Source of the DNA: Oxyruncus cristatus
Taxonomy: Eukaryota; Chordata; Aves; Passeriformes; Cotingidae
Assembly: GCA_013399855.1 (NCBI GenBank)
Contig: VXAY01005172.1
Span: 556,253-620,252 of the forward strand
Direction of reading: 5' to 3'
DNA: 64,000 bases
Part shown: positions 19,237-32,058 of the stretch, in pieces
Position numbering within the stretch: position 1 is the stretch's first letter
How the letters are laid out: each line of letters opens with the position of its first letter
Translations under genes and position numbers: made by a program
Notes under the pieces: generated by a model
The model's database searches: none
What the model saw: the letters and a program-made list of their open reading frames with translations, nothing else
Told to the model about the DNA's origin: nothing

Positions 19237-19907
19237 CTACAAACAGAAGAAACAGGGAAAGACTCCAGGTATTCATTATGCTGTTACGAAAGCAGGCAAA
19301 AGACAAGAATAAACACTCTGACCATTTAAAGTTTGCACACAGCACAACATTGACTAAGGACGACAGACTAGGATTAACACAAATTCCATAACACTGATTT
19401 TCACAGTCATTATGAGATCACTTCTAAGACTTTCCCCCCCCTCTTGCTTCTTTATAACCAGTAAGAGTAGTCTTTATGTTTGGCACAACCAAAAAAAAAA
19501 CCCAACCCCAAAACCCAACTAAGTTATCACCTCTGTAGCCACAAGTTTTGTCTTTGCTGAAGATCCCTACCATGGAGGTCGCAGTAATATGAGAAGAAAG
19601 ACAATAGTAGAATAAATGTTGACAGCAGATACCAAACCACATACAGATACCACAACACTATTGATAGCTTATTTTCTTCTTAAAATTCTTTTTTTCATAC
19701 GGAAGATATTTCTGGTGATTTACAACACTGCAGTTTGAGCATCTGCATATTAGTGTAAGGATCTGGTTAATTATTGCTGAACTTCTCTGCTAAAATAAAA
19801 GCCAGACCATGAGATTTCAAGTTAACAGTGTGGGTGGGGCTGATAGTTGCTTCTCAGGAAAGACACATAAATTCCTGTCACCAACTGGAATGGTGTCTAA
19901 TAGAAGA
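19237..19907. other. LRRC9 intron, nothing else seen
   Basis: Nothing recognised. Confidence 0.45.
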
Positions 19908-19909
19908 CT

Positions 19910-20100
19910 CATAAAATCCTAGAGTGGTCTGGGTTGGAAGGAACCTTAAAGAACATCTAGTTCCAACTCCCCTACCATGGGCAGGAACATCTTCCACAAG
20001 ACCAGGTTAAAGCCCCATCCAGTCAGACCTTGAACACTTCCAGGGATGGAGCATTCACAGCTTCTCTGGGCAGCCTGTGCCAGGGCCTCACCACCCCAAA
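19910..20100 (-). mobile_element. CR1 LINE 3' fragment
   Basis: This CR1 3' tail in minus orientation ends with complement of CACTCTAGGATTTTATGAG. It carries the GGTTGGAAGGAACC, CCATGGGCAGG and ACACTTCCAGGGATGGAGC blocks. A few bases of the GGTTGCTCCAAG block are deleted near 20009. Confidence 0.9.
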
Positions 20101-20989
20101 TGCCCAAGCAAACAAGAAGAAAACCCCTCAAATGATTGCCCAATATGTTATGCCATGAACTGAAACACTGCATCTCAAAATGGGCACGCTCTGAACCCCA
20201 GGGAATTTGTTTTGATCTTGGCAGCTAAAATGTTCTGAGCTCAGAGGGCACCTGTTATCCCTCAGGCAGAAAAGGTTTTGCGTTCAAGATTGAAAAGGTC
20301 TTCTAGCTCCCTTCAAGCTCTTGGCTTACGTATAAAATAAACTTTCACATAGAGTAAATGCACTTGAAAAGAGGGAAAGCACTGCACTGACTGTACTAAA
20401 ATTGTAAAAATGCTGGCACAAATATCCAGGATGCAAAGAAAGAAACGGATTCATCAGTCCTGTCTCACAGCCCCAAGTTGTCAGCTGGGTGTTTAAGACC
20501 ATTGCTGCACTGAGGACAGAGCTCTACAAGCTGCTCAGGGCAGATGTTCCCCAGTGCTTATGACAAGAGATCTTGGCTCCATCAGAGGTCTCAAACTGCT
20601 TCTTGTAAGGCAGTGAAATAAATAAGTGCAGTAATGAAAATTTCAAAGTTGAGACTTACCCAGAAAATCTCGGGACTTACCTGCATGGATACAAACCCAC
20701 CTTGTGACTGTCCTGACACGCACGCGCTCTCCTGTGATGCAATGAAATACAGATGCAGGTATGTCTGGGTGGGATTTGATTTGTTTCTGAAGTACAAGAG
20801 CAAGTCACAGAAACACCAAGTATAGGGACTTTGGGGAGCTTCTCTTCAAGACACCTCTATCTGGGTAAAATTTCTTAGTAATTCTAAATTATTTGATGCT
20901 TTGCAAAATGCTTCTGTTCTTGTAATCCCAGAGTTAACCAGAACAATGCTACATTAAATGTTTTTTATAATTTAGGCACTTTGCTACAC
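20101..20989. other. LRRC9 intron, nothing else supported
   Basis: A 51-nt minus-strand segment (20683-20733) is framed by good splice sites but matches nothing, so it is not annotated. Confidence 0.4.
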
Positions 20990-21033
20990 TGAAAACTTCT
21001 CCTTAAATTTCAGCCTCAGAATTTGATTGGACA
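20990..21033 (-). pseudogene. LRRC9: LRRC9-like exon remnant (ILRLKFKEKF) with adjacent stop
   Basis: The minus strand reads NQILRLKFKEKFSV and then TAG (20984-20986). The first thirteen residues match human LRRC9 N-R-I-L-R-L-K-F-E-E-K-F, and the position between its neighbours is right. Either the exon ends at a weak GTGTAG donor just before the stop, or the stop interrupts the exon. Confidence 0.5.
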
Positions 21034-21530
21034 CTCTAAATATGCATTTTATTTCCATTCCCATGACACTCTAAGTTCTGAAGTCCCAGGTACGGAATGG
21101 TTATTGAGTTATAGAACATGAACTCAACCTGTGTGCAGAAATACACACAGAGAAGAAGTTAACAGTATGTTTTCTTGTTTTGCGCTGATTTTTTCCAGTT
21201 CTTTCTACATGATTTTCTTCTGTTTCCTATTTAGAAGAATCACAAGAGGTACTTCTAGTCTGTTTCATTTCATTATAGCTTTGCTCTCACAAGCAGAGAC
21301 AAATAAATTTACCTTACATTATTCAAGGGCTGCATTCAAAGTGAAGCACCAAATATCAATATCCAATCTTACACGATTCACTGAGTTCCTTTTGTCTCTT
21401 TGCAGTGTCATATTTTAAATCTGGATAAATCCTTCTAAAGCAATCACAGTTTGCAAGTACCTGCAACAGTTTCTACAGTCAGACTTGAGAAAGAGGAGAC
21501 AGTCCACGTGAACCTGGGGAAGAGGCTCAC
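21034..21530. other. LRRC9 intron, nothing else seen
   Basis: Nothing recognised. Confidence 0.45.
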
Positions 21531-21589
21531 CTATTCTCTGTGGTACACAAGTCAAATGGCTTGAAAATACTTGGCCATTTTCTCTATGT
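21531..21589 (-). CDS. LRRC9: LRRC9-like exon (HRENGQVF segment)
   Basis: The acceptor is TTCATAGTCAG before 21589 and the donor is GAATAG followed by GTGAGC. The segment reads HRENGQVFSSHLTCVPQRI, exactly as long as the human LRRC9 piece T-Y-G-I-T-G-V-K-V...N-R-I. It joins in phase with the exon at 22048, sharing a split arginine codon. Identity is low, so the call rests on position, length and phase. A donor at 21548 would make a better join to the next exon. Confidence 0.4.
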
Positions 21590-22047
21590 CTGACTATGAA
21601 GACAATAAGCTCATACACTTCCATCTGGTACTGTAAGATTCCTTAAAGTTTATCTAGTAATCAATCACCTTAAAATGAGAACCATCCTAGAAATGCAGTA
21701 GGTTCCCCAGTTTTTCAATCAATGGGAAGTTTTCTTAAAAAAGAATAATATGTAACAGCCAAAATCAGTACTACAACTATTAAAAATATTGTTCTATCTC
21801 TCTTTCAAAAAAAAAAAAAAAAAGATTCTGTGCTAAGATTACTCATCCAAAACCCTTTGGCTTGGCTTTCACCCCAACAAGAGTAATTTATCAATTTGTC
21901 CTTGCCAGAACAAAAAGATCCTTGGCTGGAGGAAGTGGCATTAGAAGTGAGCAGAATTCTATTTATAAACAACCTCAAATGCAAACTGTAAGCACAGGAC
22001 TACTTGCAGCTCTAACAAACATCCCTGAACGCGGAGAAAAGGCTTAC

Positions 22048-22122
22048 CTGAGGTGGACAAGCTTGGAGTATTCAAGCAGAAAACAGTCCTTGAAATACTG
22101 CCAGTCTAAATTTGAATCTCCC
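22048..22122 (-). CDS. LRRC9: LRRC9-like exon (DSNLDWQYF segment)
   Basis: The minus strand reads DSNLDWQYFKDCFLLEYSK, then LVHLR, before a strong donor (CCTCAG followed by GTAAGC). Human LRRC9 has R-S-D-D-W-F-N-F-C-Y-E-L-I-L-S-R-F at this point. The acceptor is uncertain (AG at 22124-22123 or 22119-22118). The last codon is split after two bases, which fits the next exon. No stop lies inside. Confidence 0.5.
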
Positions 22123-23434
22123 CTCAACCGAGCGTCAAGGTTATTCACACAAAGGTTATGTAAGTGCCTTCTAATGCTTCTTTGCAAGTAAAGATGTGTA
22201 GGAACTTAGAATAATCATTTTGCTGTTGTTATAAAGCAATTGAATAGCTTCCTTATTCTTTTATTTTCCTTTTTTAAGATCAGGGCCTTCATATACAGGC
22301 AAAATAAAAAAGGCAGCAAAAACCCCATCTTCGTGGGCTCAAAGCACCATCCCAGTACAACACCAAGAGAAGGAGAGGAGAGGGAGTGTTTTCTTTCTTG
22401 TCAGCTGTCTTCAAGTGGAGGATGTGGGGCACTGATGCTTCAAAATACTCCAGATCCTTTTGACAAATCATGAGAAACAGGTATTTGAAGTACCTTTAAA
22501 AGTTTACCAGTTTACCACGGATTGTTTGATAAACCATCTTCAAAGGGAATGTTTCCCACTGTTTTCAATGGCATCAACAAGAATTGTGCCACCAAATTAA
22601 AACTTTTCTTAATTTCCACTTGGAAATCTTCTAAAATTCTGCCTGGAACAACAACAACAAAAAAGCGCAAATTGACATAATTTTGAATTTTTTGTAAACA
22701 ACAAATTTGGAGAGATGGATGATTACAGAACGTTTTGTTTGTTGTTTGGGGTCTTTTTGGTTTTTATTTTTTATAAATCTGAATGTGATAGGTGATGCCA
22801 GACCACAACTGTGGTTGCAGTGATCCTAAATACATGGGTATACTGATCCTATACTGATCCATAACACCAAGCTTCATTCTGATGCACGACCTCCAGAGCC
22901 ACGCTGGCATCCAACACTGGGCCTGTGGCATCACTCACATCCTCCACATACCCTATTAGGAGTGATTCTCTGTGTGTAGACTTTGTGCTGGCCGTTGATT
23001 TTAGATGAATTTGACTCATGAAGTCTTAAGACAGAATCGAGAATGACAAAAAGATCAATCCCACTGGAATTACAAGCAGTTCTCCCCTTCCAAAAAGCAA
23101 ACAAACAAATAAAAAAAAAACAAACCCAGTACTTTTTCTGGATCTCTGCTGTTTAAAGGCCCAGAAAACTTTTCCGGGTGTGGGTCCAATATAAGTATTT
23201 ATCCCAACTATTTTTGTTCAGTCCTTTTCCTGTTTTCTGACATCGTGAGTAATGGGAATGGTAGCATCTAGGGGTCTACTAGAAGCTGGTCTGGATGCAG
23301 TAATTCAGGCCACGTAAGATCTGCCACTTTATTGATATTTGCAATACTCCTGGTTTGGACCTTATGAAAACCAAATGCAAGACAGGCTTGCAGCCCTGCC
23401 ATTGATCTCCCAGGCACAAACCACCACCACACCC
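22123..23434. other. Non-coding stretch
   Basis: I looked here on the plus strand for earlier NUDT14 exons and found none. On the minus strand I found no further LRRC9 exon. Confidence 0.45.
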
Positions 23435-23735
23435 AACTCTGGGGAGACTTTACAGCTCCTCCAGTACCTAAAGGGCTCCAAGAGAGCTGGAGAGGGAGTT
23501 TGGACAAGGGCCTGAAGTGACAAGATGAGGGGGAATGGCTTCAAACTGAAGGAGGGCAGGGTTAGATCGGCAATCAGGAAGAAATTCTTGACTGTGAGAG
23601 TGGTGAGGCCCTGGCACAGGTTTCCCAGAGGAGCTGAGGCTACCCCGTCCTTGGAAGTGTTCAAGGCTGGGCTGGCTGGGAGAACCTGGTCTAGTGGAAG
23701 GTGTCCCTGACCATGGCAGGGGGCTTGGAACTGGC
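23435..23735 (+). mobile_element. CR1 LINE 3' fragment
   Basis: This plus-orientation CR1 starts near GGGGAGACTTTACAGCTCC and ends around CATGGCAGGGGGCTTGGAAC. It carries the CAAACTGAAGGAGGG, CCAGAGGAGCTGAGG and TTGGAAGTGTTCAAGG blocks. It ends about 175 bp before the NUDT14 exon. Confidence 0.92.
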
Positions 23736-23909
23736 AATGAATTTCTGTCCTAATAAAATCACAATTATAGATTCTAATTGACATTAGCAGAGATTAAGGA
23801 CATGCATTTTCATGTCTTTTCCTGTCATTCATTCCTTAGTGACACATTCCTTGTTCCTTTCTTGTCTTCTTTTTATCTAGTACAGAGCCCCCTCTCTGCT
23901 TTTTTCCAG

Positions 23910-24150
23910 GTCTGGAGTTGGTGTGATGGATTCTGGGCAGACATTGTTTTATGTAGAAGGAACAGACCAGATGAGAACCAGTGGAGGAGGTGGCCAGCCT
24001 GAAGAAGGAGGGCTGATTGAAGTTGTAGGAATACCTTTAGAAGACTCCACGAAGTTTGCTTATGGTGAGACTTTTGCAAAGACCATGGGTGTCGTCTTCA
24101 GCGTCATATGGTTCAAAAAAACCACAGCACCCAAACTACTAGAAAGGTAA
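23910..24150 (+). CDS. NUDT14: NUDT14 terminal coding exon (UDP-sugar pyrophosphatase)
   Basis: NUDT14 is a Nudix hydrolase that cleaves UDP-glucose and related nucleotide sugars in the cytosol. Its active form is a dimer. This exon has a good acceptor (CTGCTTTTTTCCAG before 23910) and an open frame to TAA at 24148-24150. It encodes about 79 residues: SGVGVMDSGQTLFYVEGTD, then GGGGQPEEGGLIEVVGIPLE and KTMGVVFSVIWFKKTTAP. Human NUDT14 ends with W-S-G-V-G...Q-T-M-F-Y-T-E-V-T-D and E-L-I-E-V-V-H-L-P-L-E...K-T-L-G-V-I-F. The first base completes a split codon, as in the mammalian gene, where it forms the tryptophan before SGVG. The Nudix box itself lies in earlier exons, which I did not find within the 23.9 kb upstream. 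The exon is intact but isolated, so it may be a gene fragment or the end of a gene with a very long intron. Confidence 0.8.
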
Positions 24151-27100
24151 AGCACCAGGATTTTAAGAAAAGCTTTTTGACTCTGAGTTGGAGTACAGAA
24201 AGCTACAAATCTGCCTGCCTCATCAACTCAAATCTTTCTTGATATAAATGTGGAAGGAAAATCTGAATTAAAATCCTGACCCAATTTCCATTATTAGCAA
24301 AACACTTACTGCCATCACTGGGGCCAGGATTTGCCTTCGAGAGGCAAATGTTGATTCTTGTGCAAAGGTTAAGTAAATTTGTCCAGTTCTCCTCTCTCAT
24401 GGCACTATTTTGAAGAGCTGCTCAGACCCTCAGTGCAGCTGCCACATGAGCTTGTCACCGTGGTGTGTACGTACTGGAAGCTGTGTATTCACTGCAGGTT
24501 TTGGTATTTTTTGGAGGCAAGCAGCAAACATTAATAGTCACAGATGCCCTGGCTATGTTCCTCAGCTCAGCACAGCTTCCAGGGAGTAGCTTTCTCTGTG
24601 GAGTGTAGCTCCTGTGCAGAGGAGGTGTTTGCCTTTCTGAACACGCAAACCTTTATTTCACAAGCAAACATGTCTGTAAATCCTTCTGCTGATGTGTTAA
24701 CAACAGAGCAGCTGTAGGATTATGTGCTTCTGTTTGTTCCCACTACAATGACGGGCAGCAGTGATGGTGATAGAGGGGTCAAGTGTGGGGGCTTCTGCTG
24801 GAACACATGCTCTTTTGCTTGCTCTATGGGTAATACTTGATTAATTAGATCAAATTTTGTCCTCTGGAGTGGAATTAGAGAGGCCAAATTCTTTTAATTT
24901 GACTCTGAGTTTTTTTTCTGTGGTCTCAGATTCCTTATCACCCACGTGGGAAGAAGGGGACTTACCCCTCAGATAACACCTCTTGGAATCTAATGATTGG
25001 AAGTGCTTTACTGTGGTTTTATCATGATCTGTGCAGTTTACATGGAAGCCTGTGCAACCTGCACAGGTGTACTGAGCAATTCAGTTTGACTTCATAAAGT
25101 GGCCTAATTAGAACAAATATTACTCAGCGTAGTTTAGATGTGGACTATTTGTCATGTGAAACTGTTAAGGGCATGAATGAAAGAGAATCAAGTCTGGCAA
25201 CTTAACTGTGCACTGGTTTGTGTTATTCACTGCAAACTTGAACTTAGCAGCTGGACTAAATGCAGCACAGGTGCCTGCTGGTGTCCAGTCGCTGATTTGA
25301 TATCACTGCATATCTAAGTAGGTGTATAAATAAATCATGCATTTTTAAAAAATGCTTTTATAGCTGCTACGTGCTGCTTCTCCTCCTGATGGGGGGAAAG
25401 GTCCTTGGAAAGCCACTGAAGAAGGAGCAGCCTCTGTCTGTGGAGTCAGACACATTTTGTGAAAGTTCAGGCACTGCTCTGTTGAGCAGGGCTTGGGCTG
25501 TGGTGAGCCAAAGGCTGGGTTATTGTGAGAAGTAAGTAAATTCTGTCTGTCTGATGTATTTACATTGGAAGGTGCTTTAAGGTGGGCTCTCCACTGCTCT
25601 GTCTAGTACAGTGTGTCCCGATTGCTGCTGAGGCCTTTATGTACTACCACAGCCAAGATCACATGCAAGGTTTGTGCTTAGTCATGGAAATGCTTCAGCC
25701 CCCATTTGCTGGAGTGATCAACCTCTCCCTCTGATACGTTCATCCGATATTTATCCAATATCTGTTAAGAGCAGGGAGAGGTTTGCAACAGGCTCCCAGG
25801 GCAAAACAATGGAGCAGTGTAAGGTCAGTGTCAGGTGTGTATGAAAACTGAACAGCCTCATGCTGGCCCTCTAAGGCAGCCTCAGCCCTTTGCATCCCTG
25901 ACCAGTTGATTTTGTGGGGGTGGAGACTGTTCCATCCGCAACAGCAGCATCACACCAAGCAGCTTCAGGGCAGCAGCCAGATGGAGCAACGTGCAGGACA
26001 CAGCCAAGGCAGGCACCAGCTTTGTACCCAATGTTCTTGTTTGCTGCGCCTTCCTGATCCTGCTGCCAGCTTCATCTTTCCAAATGGCTTTCTTTTACCT
26101 CTAATGTCTTTGTTCGGGGTCTTTGCTTCCTTCTGGTTTTATTTTCCTTTATTGCTCTTCCACTCAGTCTGACCCCAGCCTCTCAGAGGAGCACAGGCGA
26201 AATCACACCAATACATCACAATAATCAGATCTGATTCCAGGGGCTCTCTCGGAGCCAAGGCGCTGAGTGAAGGGTAATGGGCTTATTGATCCCAGCAGAG
26301 CAACAGCTCTCTCTAGCACAGATTTGGCTCCTAGATGGACTCCAATATGTAGATTTGTTTTTTCTCCCTGTCAAAAGCGATGTGTAAGTATTCTGCAGTC
26401 GATGATATGGGTCTGTTTGAGTTTGATTAAAGTGGAAACAATAAGGTTGAAGTGAAGGTCTTACCTTCTAAAGCTGCATGACTGATCCTAATACCCTGTC
26501 CTTTTTCTATCAATCAAGGCTGATTGTCAAAGCTTTTTAATTCAAGTCCCTAAGCAGGATGATCAGCATTTACTTAGCTAGTGTTGATTTCCACTTGACC
26601 AGGATGCCTTGAAGTAAGATATGATCTTATATGGCAAACCCTCTTACAAGAGATAAAGAAACTGAGACCTCCTCTATCTTCCTCTTTACCTCCTCAGTCC
26701 TACTGATTGTCCTGAGCAGCTCTTGGATTAGGTCAGGGGGTTCCACAGGAGCTGGGCAGGCACCCAGAGAGGAGTGTGGCTCTGAGGGAAGTGGGAAGAG
26801 CTCCCAGGGCTGGTTTTGCCTCACTGACTTCATAAAGCACATCCAGACTGTGCATACAACAGGGCAGAATGAACATAGAGAGTTTACTCATGATACAAAA
26901 ACGAGGAACTTTTTTCTCCTTGGGTACCATATTTAGATCTCTTATGTGGAATAAGAATTTGGGTTTTTTTTTTTAATAAAAGTAGAGATTGCTGAGCACC
27001 TGGGAGCAGACAGGTCTGGAAGGGGAGTCTGGAGCTAGGTAGGACCACTCTTAATATTTCATGAGGCTCAGGACCCACGGGCAAGACTTTAGGCAAGACT

Positions 27101-30100
27101 CCCATAGCCTCCAGTGCTTGGGAAGAACCCACGAGGCTGTCAGGGCCATAGTCTGGTGCCTCATGAAACATGCCTGACTGCTATAGCCTTCCTCCAGCTG
27201 CAAATATCCATTCTATTCATTGTTCAAAGCAAAAGCTAAGTTCTTGTGTGCAGGACAGCAATCAAAGGCAGCTTGGACCATTTGACAACCCCTCTCATTC
27301 TGACAGCAAAGCAGCACAAGCTCTGCTGTGTGACACCGGGCTGAGCCATAGGGATGAGACAGGGGAGTTAACAGGAGCCATCTGTGCAGGTTGGGAACTA
27401 TTTCCTTCCCTTTAACTAGTTTTGGGCCAGCTGGGGCACGAGGAAGTGTGCCTGCCCCTTTGTGCCACCCGAAGACGTTAGATCCCTTGCAACAGCATCC
27501 AATATGGAGCTGTCATCCGATATGGAGCAGCTCAACAGCATTCCAGGTCACTGAACTGATGCAGTGCTCAGCCCACCCACCAGCCATTTTTGTACAGATC
27601 ATGGATGCTCTGGATCACATGAATTCCTCTAAAATTTATGTAATTTTCAGCATTTCTGTACATAAGTCCAAGAAGTGAAAAACAGTGAGCGAAAAAGCAG
27701 GGTTTCAGGAACTGTGTTGCAGCACAAAGGTTGGGATCCCATTTTCCTCTGTACTTATTTCCTTGATTCATCCATGTAACACTCTGCCATGGGATCTGTG
27801 TTTGAGCACTGACTTACTGAAAGTGCTTGCTCACCTCCTTTCCAAACAACACCATTCAGCTGTTGCTGTTCAGTGTACCAAGGTGTTCACATAGAACAAA
27901 GTTTTTACATCTCAGCTTATAATACACTGTCTTAGCTTACAATAGTTTGGTATTGCCATTTACAGAAAAGTAAATGCCAAACAGTAACAATATTAGACTA
28001 TTCTTCTAAGCCTGTGTGTACACTGATACTCCTGCTAGGCTACAAAACACATTATTAAGAACAGAAAGACTGTTGCACTAATGCCCCTTATAAAACCAGC
28101 CTGAGTTTGAGTACTCAGAAAGCTGCTTATCTGTTCCTTTGGACTAAGAAGAATCAATGCCTTTCAATCATTAAAGGGGCTGAATTATGTCCTGGTCTAA
28201 ACTTGCAAGTCAGAGAAGTCACAGACCTCTCCAAGACCTCTGAAAGAAGCAAAGCCCTTTAAAGCCCAGCTGAGCTTTTCAGAAAGAGCATTCGACTCCA
28301 GGAGAGGCGCCTCATTTGTTTGTTTTCAACCAAGCCTATTTTAAAGCAATTTGAATTAATTCCCTTTATGGCCTTGGGCTTTCCAGAGCTTCAAGAAAAG
28401 CCCCAGCCTGAAGAACTGTGCCATCTCAGGCGATAACAGCAGATGGATGTGCAGGGAGAGACTCAGCACCCAGCCCTCTGCGTGCAGGCCGGTCCGATTC
28501 CCTCCCAGCATCAAGCCACCAAACACCCTTTTGCAAGGGACGTTGTTCTCACCTGAAAATTTGGAGACTGGGAGGCTCAATCTGCTTATTTAGCCCAACC
28601 TGATGCAGTCCTATGCTTTTAGAGGTCCTTGCATCAAAGGTAATATTTTTACTGGCAAGCTGCAAAAGCTTTGTAAATCAAGACTGTGTATGTGGAACAC
28701 CAGCCCTGGGTAACATCCAAGGTCCTGAAGGTTAAAGGACAACAGGAAAACACAGAAGACCTCAGAGGTACAGGATGTATTTTCTATTTGCAGATTTATG
28801 TGTCTGTCCTGGGGTGTGGTTTTTGTCATGATTCTAACGAACAATGAACTAAGAAGCTGAGCAGGAATGTGTCTGGTGAAACCCTGGCCTGTGGAAGTCA
28901 ATCCACAAGTTTTTATAGGGGCAGGATTTGACTCTCTGCCAGCTGGCCTGTGTCTGTTGTTCTCTGTAAGGAGAGTGGCAGTGGCTGGATGTAACTGCTG
29001 TGCCCAGATATCTGCAGGACCTTCTCTGCAAGTGGCTTGGGCTTTCTACAAGCTGCACCTACTCAGGAAGTTTTCCAAAGGCTTGGGAAAATGAAGGTAT
29101 CACTTCAGCAGTATCCTCTCCCAGAGACTGAGCAACAATTTGGAGCACGCTGAGCATCCTGGTGCTTGCTGACATAGGGCTGTGAGAATTTGTAATCAGC
29201 GCTGTAGGCATGATTTAATACCCTTTAATAGGTATCTCACTATCACATCACAATGCTCTGAATGGAGGAGCTCCAAGTATTGTATTTTCACGCAGATAGC
29301 CTGCATCTCAAATAACTCACATCACTGCAGGAGAACTGCCCTTTCAAACAAGTACTTGCCTGATCTGCATCCTCAGGTAACCCATGGTCATCTCAGAGTA
29401 TCAGTCATGTACATGGAACCATGGGTATAGGGTGGCAAGTAGCTGTCCCCTCCTTCATCTAAGCCTCCACCATCTTGCCTTGGGCAGCACAGTGGTGTCA
29501 TCCCCTGTTGTGACTTGATCTGTCTCTGCCATAACCCCACTCTTCTTTCCTGCAGCAGCTGAGGCTTTGGTGCTTTGCTTTTTGCACGTAGCAACACAAC
29601 CCCACTGGGTATTAAGGTCTGAGATTTTAAAAATACGTATCAGCACACACCATTTCTGAGAGTCTGTTTGCATCGGCAGAGCCCCTGGTATTGGATTACA
29701 GGGATGTTTGAGGGGTAAATAGTAATAACAATCATAATAATAAATCTCCAATAAACCTGTTTAGGATAATGACTGGTCCATGGGTGGTCACTGCAGGCAG
29801 GGCCCCATGTGACAACATTCCCCCATCCTGCCCCATCCCAGCGTGTGCCGGTGTCTGTCGGACTGCCTGCATTTGGAACCAAAGTGTCAGTTTTGGGCCA
29901 AAAATGGCAGAGTGCAGGATAGAATAGAGGATGTGATTTGGCCCTGCAGATGTATTTTGGACTACTCTTCTCTAGCATAACCATCCTTTGGATTGTTTTA
30001 TAGCTGTGATTGTTTACTGGTGACCAGCTGACACTGGCACTGCAGGGATTTGATAATAACAGTTATTCTGTGTATCTGTGTGTCCGTGGATGGGTAAAAG

Positions 30101-32000
30101 AGCTCTATTTAAACACCGTGGCAAAGGGAATGAATTTTAAAACCAATCGTTTTCTTACTACTCGTAGGATCATCCTGTCTGCAAAAGACAAAAAAAGTGA
30201 TCTCCAGGCTTCTGTTTGCTGTTCAGAGATTACTTTGAATTTGACCCTTCTGCTCAATTTACTCCATTGAAGCTGCTGAAATTGTCATGTCCAAATGCCA
30301 GAGTCAATTAATTCTGACTTTGGAGCTGCAGCTCTGTCCAGGAACTCCATGGTTTCTGCCCTGTCAGTTCCCGTGCAAGGCACATCAGACAAAGGACAGT
30401 GAGGAATTTCTAAATTACAGAATTGTGGTTTATTCCAGCAAAAAAGGAGGGAGATAGAGGGAGAGAAGCAGAGTGGATGGGCAATTTCCATGATAGGAGA
30501 CTCAATCTGGGCAGAATTTCCATCAAGGCACATTTCGAGGCGACGTGTAATGGAGATTACATTGATTTTCCTCCATTTACTGTAAGGTAACTGAGAGTGA
30601 AACTGTAAAAGGAAACTTATAAATGCTCTTCACAGAAGCTATATTTAGGCAGACACACTGACATGATACCACTGAATAAAATAAACATGCAGGAGACAAC
30701 CAGTCCTGAGAGACTTTCAGCTCCATCCACATGACATGAGCAAGGGGAATGCATTAGTCCCAAGCCATCTATGCCACCTTTACTGTAGGAACCTACAGAA
30801 AAGTAGGCTACTGGGCACCAACCTGGGTAAAATGGGAGGCATCTCCCTTAAATGCAAAGGTTTTGTCCTTCCCTGCTAAAACAAAAGGCCTGCTAGCTGG
30901 CCAGAGCACAGCTCCTCCAGTTGCTCTTCCTCTTATGATGGGATCATTTATAGCTTATTGTCAATAGAAAGAACACCAATTTGTTTGCTGTGAAGGCTGG
31001 AAGAGATGAGTTTTGTCAGAAGTCTGGGTGATTTTTGGGAACCGGAGGGCAACTGCTTCTCTGAAGTCTCTGTCATTGTCTCCTGCGTGAAATTAAGCTA
31101 CTCACGAGGTCCAGCCGCCTGGTCTTGGAGATACCATCACAGTGTATGCAAGGGTCTGGTTTTAATGTGGGGCACCCAAAGCTTTGTCCAATTGCCTTTG
31201 CTGAATTCCCTATTGCTCCTTTCCCGCTGGCAAGGGACACCTTTCCCAAAAAGGATGGCTCCCAAAGTTCCAGGGAAAGAGAGCAGCCCTGTGCCCCGAG
31301 GGCTCTGATGGGTTTTAGGTCCTGCTTGGGTCTTTCCAGGGCAGTCATGGGTGAGTCACTTAATACCCCTGTAAGTGGGAGTGATGATGCTTTCCCTTCT
31401 CACAGTCTGAGCGTGACACATGCTCTGTAAATATTTAGTATTTGAGCCACCTAATGCTGGCCAGAGCTGGAAAGGTGAATATCAGATGTGCAAGTGTTGC
31501 ATGCAGGAATGCAGCTGAGAACACTGTTTATTTTTGTGAGCTAAGTGCACACCTTCTCCCCTTGGCTGCAAAAAATTGCTCTGTGATGGGAGGGGAAAGC
31601 GTCTGAACACTCCCAAATTTCAACTTTTTTCTCATGTACAGCATCCTCACTGAACTCAGCCTCCACGGGGTCTTCAGCTGCATCAGCTCTGACTGCCCGG
31701 AGTCTGCTTTGCCTGTGAAGGGAAGGAGCAGCAGCAAATCCTACTGCCAACAGAGCAGCCTCTTCTCTGTACCCAGGGTCCCCACCTACATGGCACCAGA
31801 TCCCTGGGGAGGGTAAAGGGTGTCTGATGCACTAAAGGTATAGATATTTAGCAGGAAAGAAACCCCCTTGAGTTCCAGCTGGTCCTCAGACATGAGCAGG
31901 GCTGGGTGCAAATGGGCTTAATTTCCAGTTCTAACCAATTGAGCACTATAGGTCTGGTCAAGTACAGTAAGAACATGCACAATCCAGATTTTGAAACAGT
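24151..32000. other. Long non-coding stretch
   Basis: The first part may be NUDT14 3' UTR. An AATAAA at 25329-25334 is a possible poly(A) signal but has no other support. I recognise no gene, RNA or repeat family in the remaining ~6.6 kb. A purine-rich minus-strand frame at 26627-26842 is coiled-coil-like but not assignable. Confidence 0.4.
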
Positions 32001-32004
32001 AAGT

Positions 32005-32010
32005 TTTATT
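32005..32010 (-). terminator. Poly(A) signal AATAAA for the ITPRIPL1-like gene
   Basis: The minus strand reads TTTCAATAAAACTTAC about 280 nt after the stop codon at 32289. It is the first canonical signal downstream, and a T-rich/GT-containing stretch follows. It gives a short 3' UTR. Confidence 0.5.
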
Positions 32011-32058
32011 GAAACAATATGTTCTATGGAAATAACAGGACATCAGGTTCAGGATTAC

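Noticed and set aside
20683..20733. 51-nt minus-strand segment with good splice sites (CATCACAG ... CATGCAG/GTAAGT)
   Set aside because: The 17-residue product (ESACVSGQSQGGFVSMQ) resembles no LRRC9 part, and a chance splice-site pair is likely.
26627..26842. Minus-strand PPDLIQELLRTISRTEEVKRK frame as the LRRC9 coiled-coil exon
   Set aside because: It is helical and roughly in place, but identity with the LRRC9 coiled coil is too low and the acceptor is unclear.
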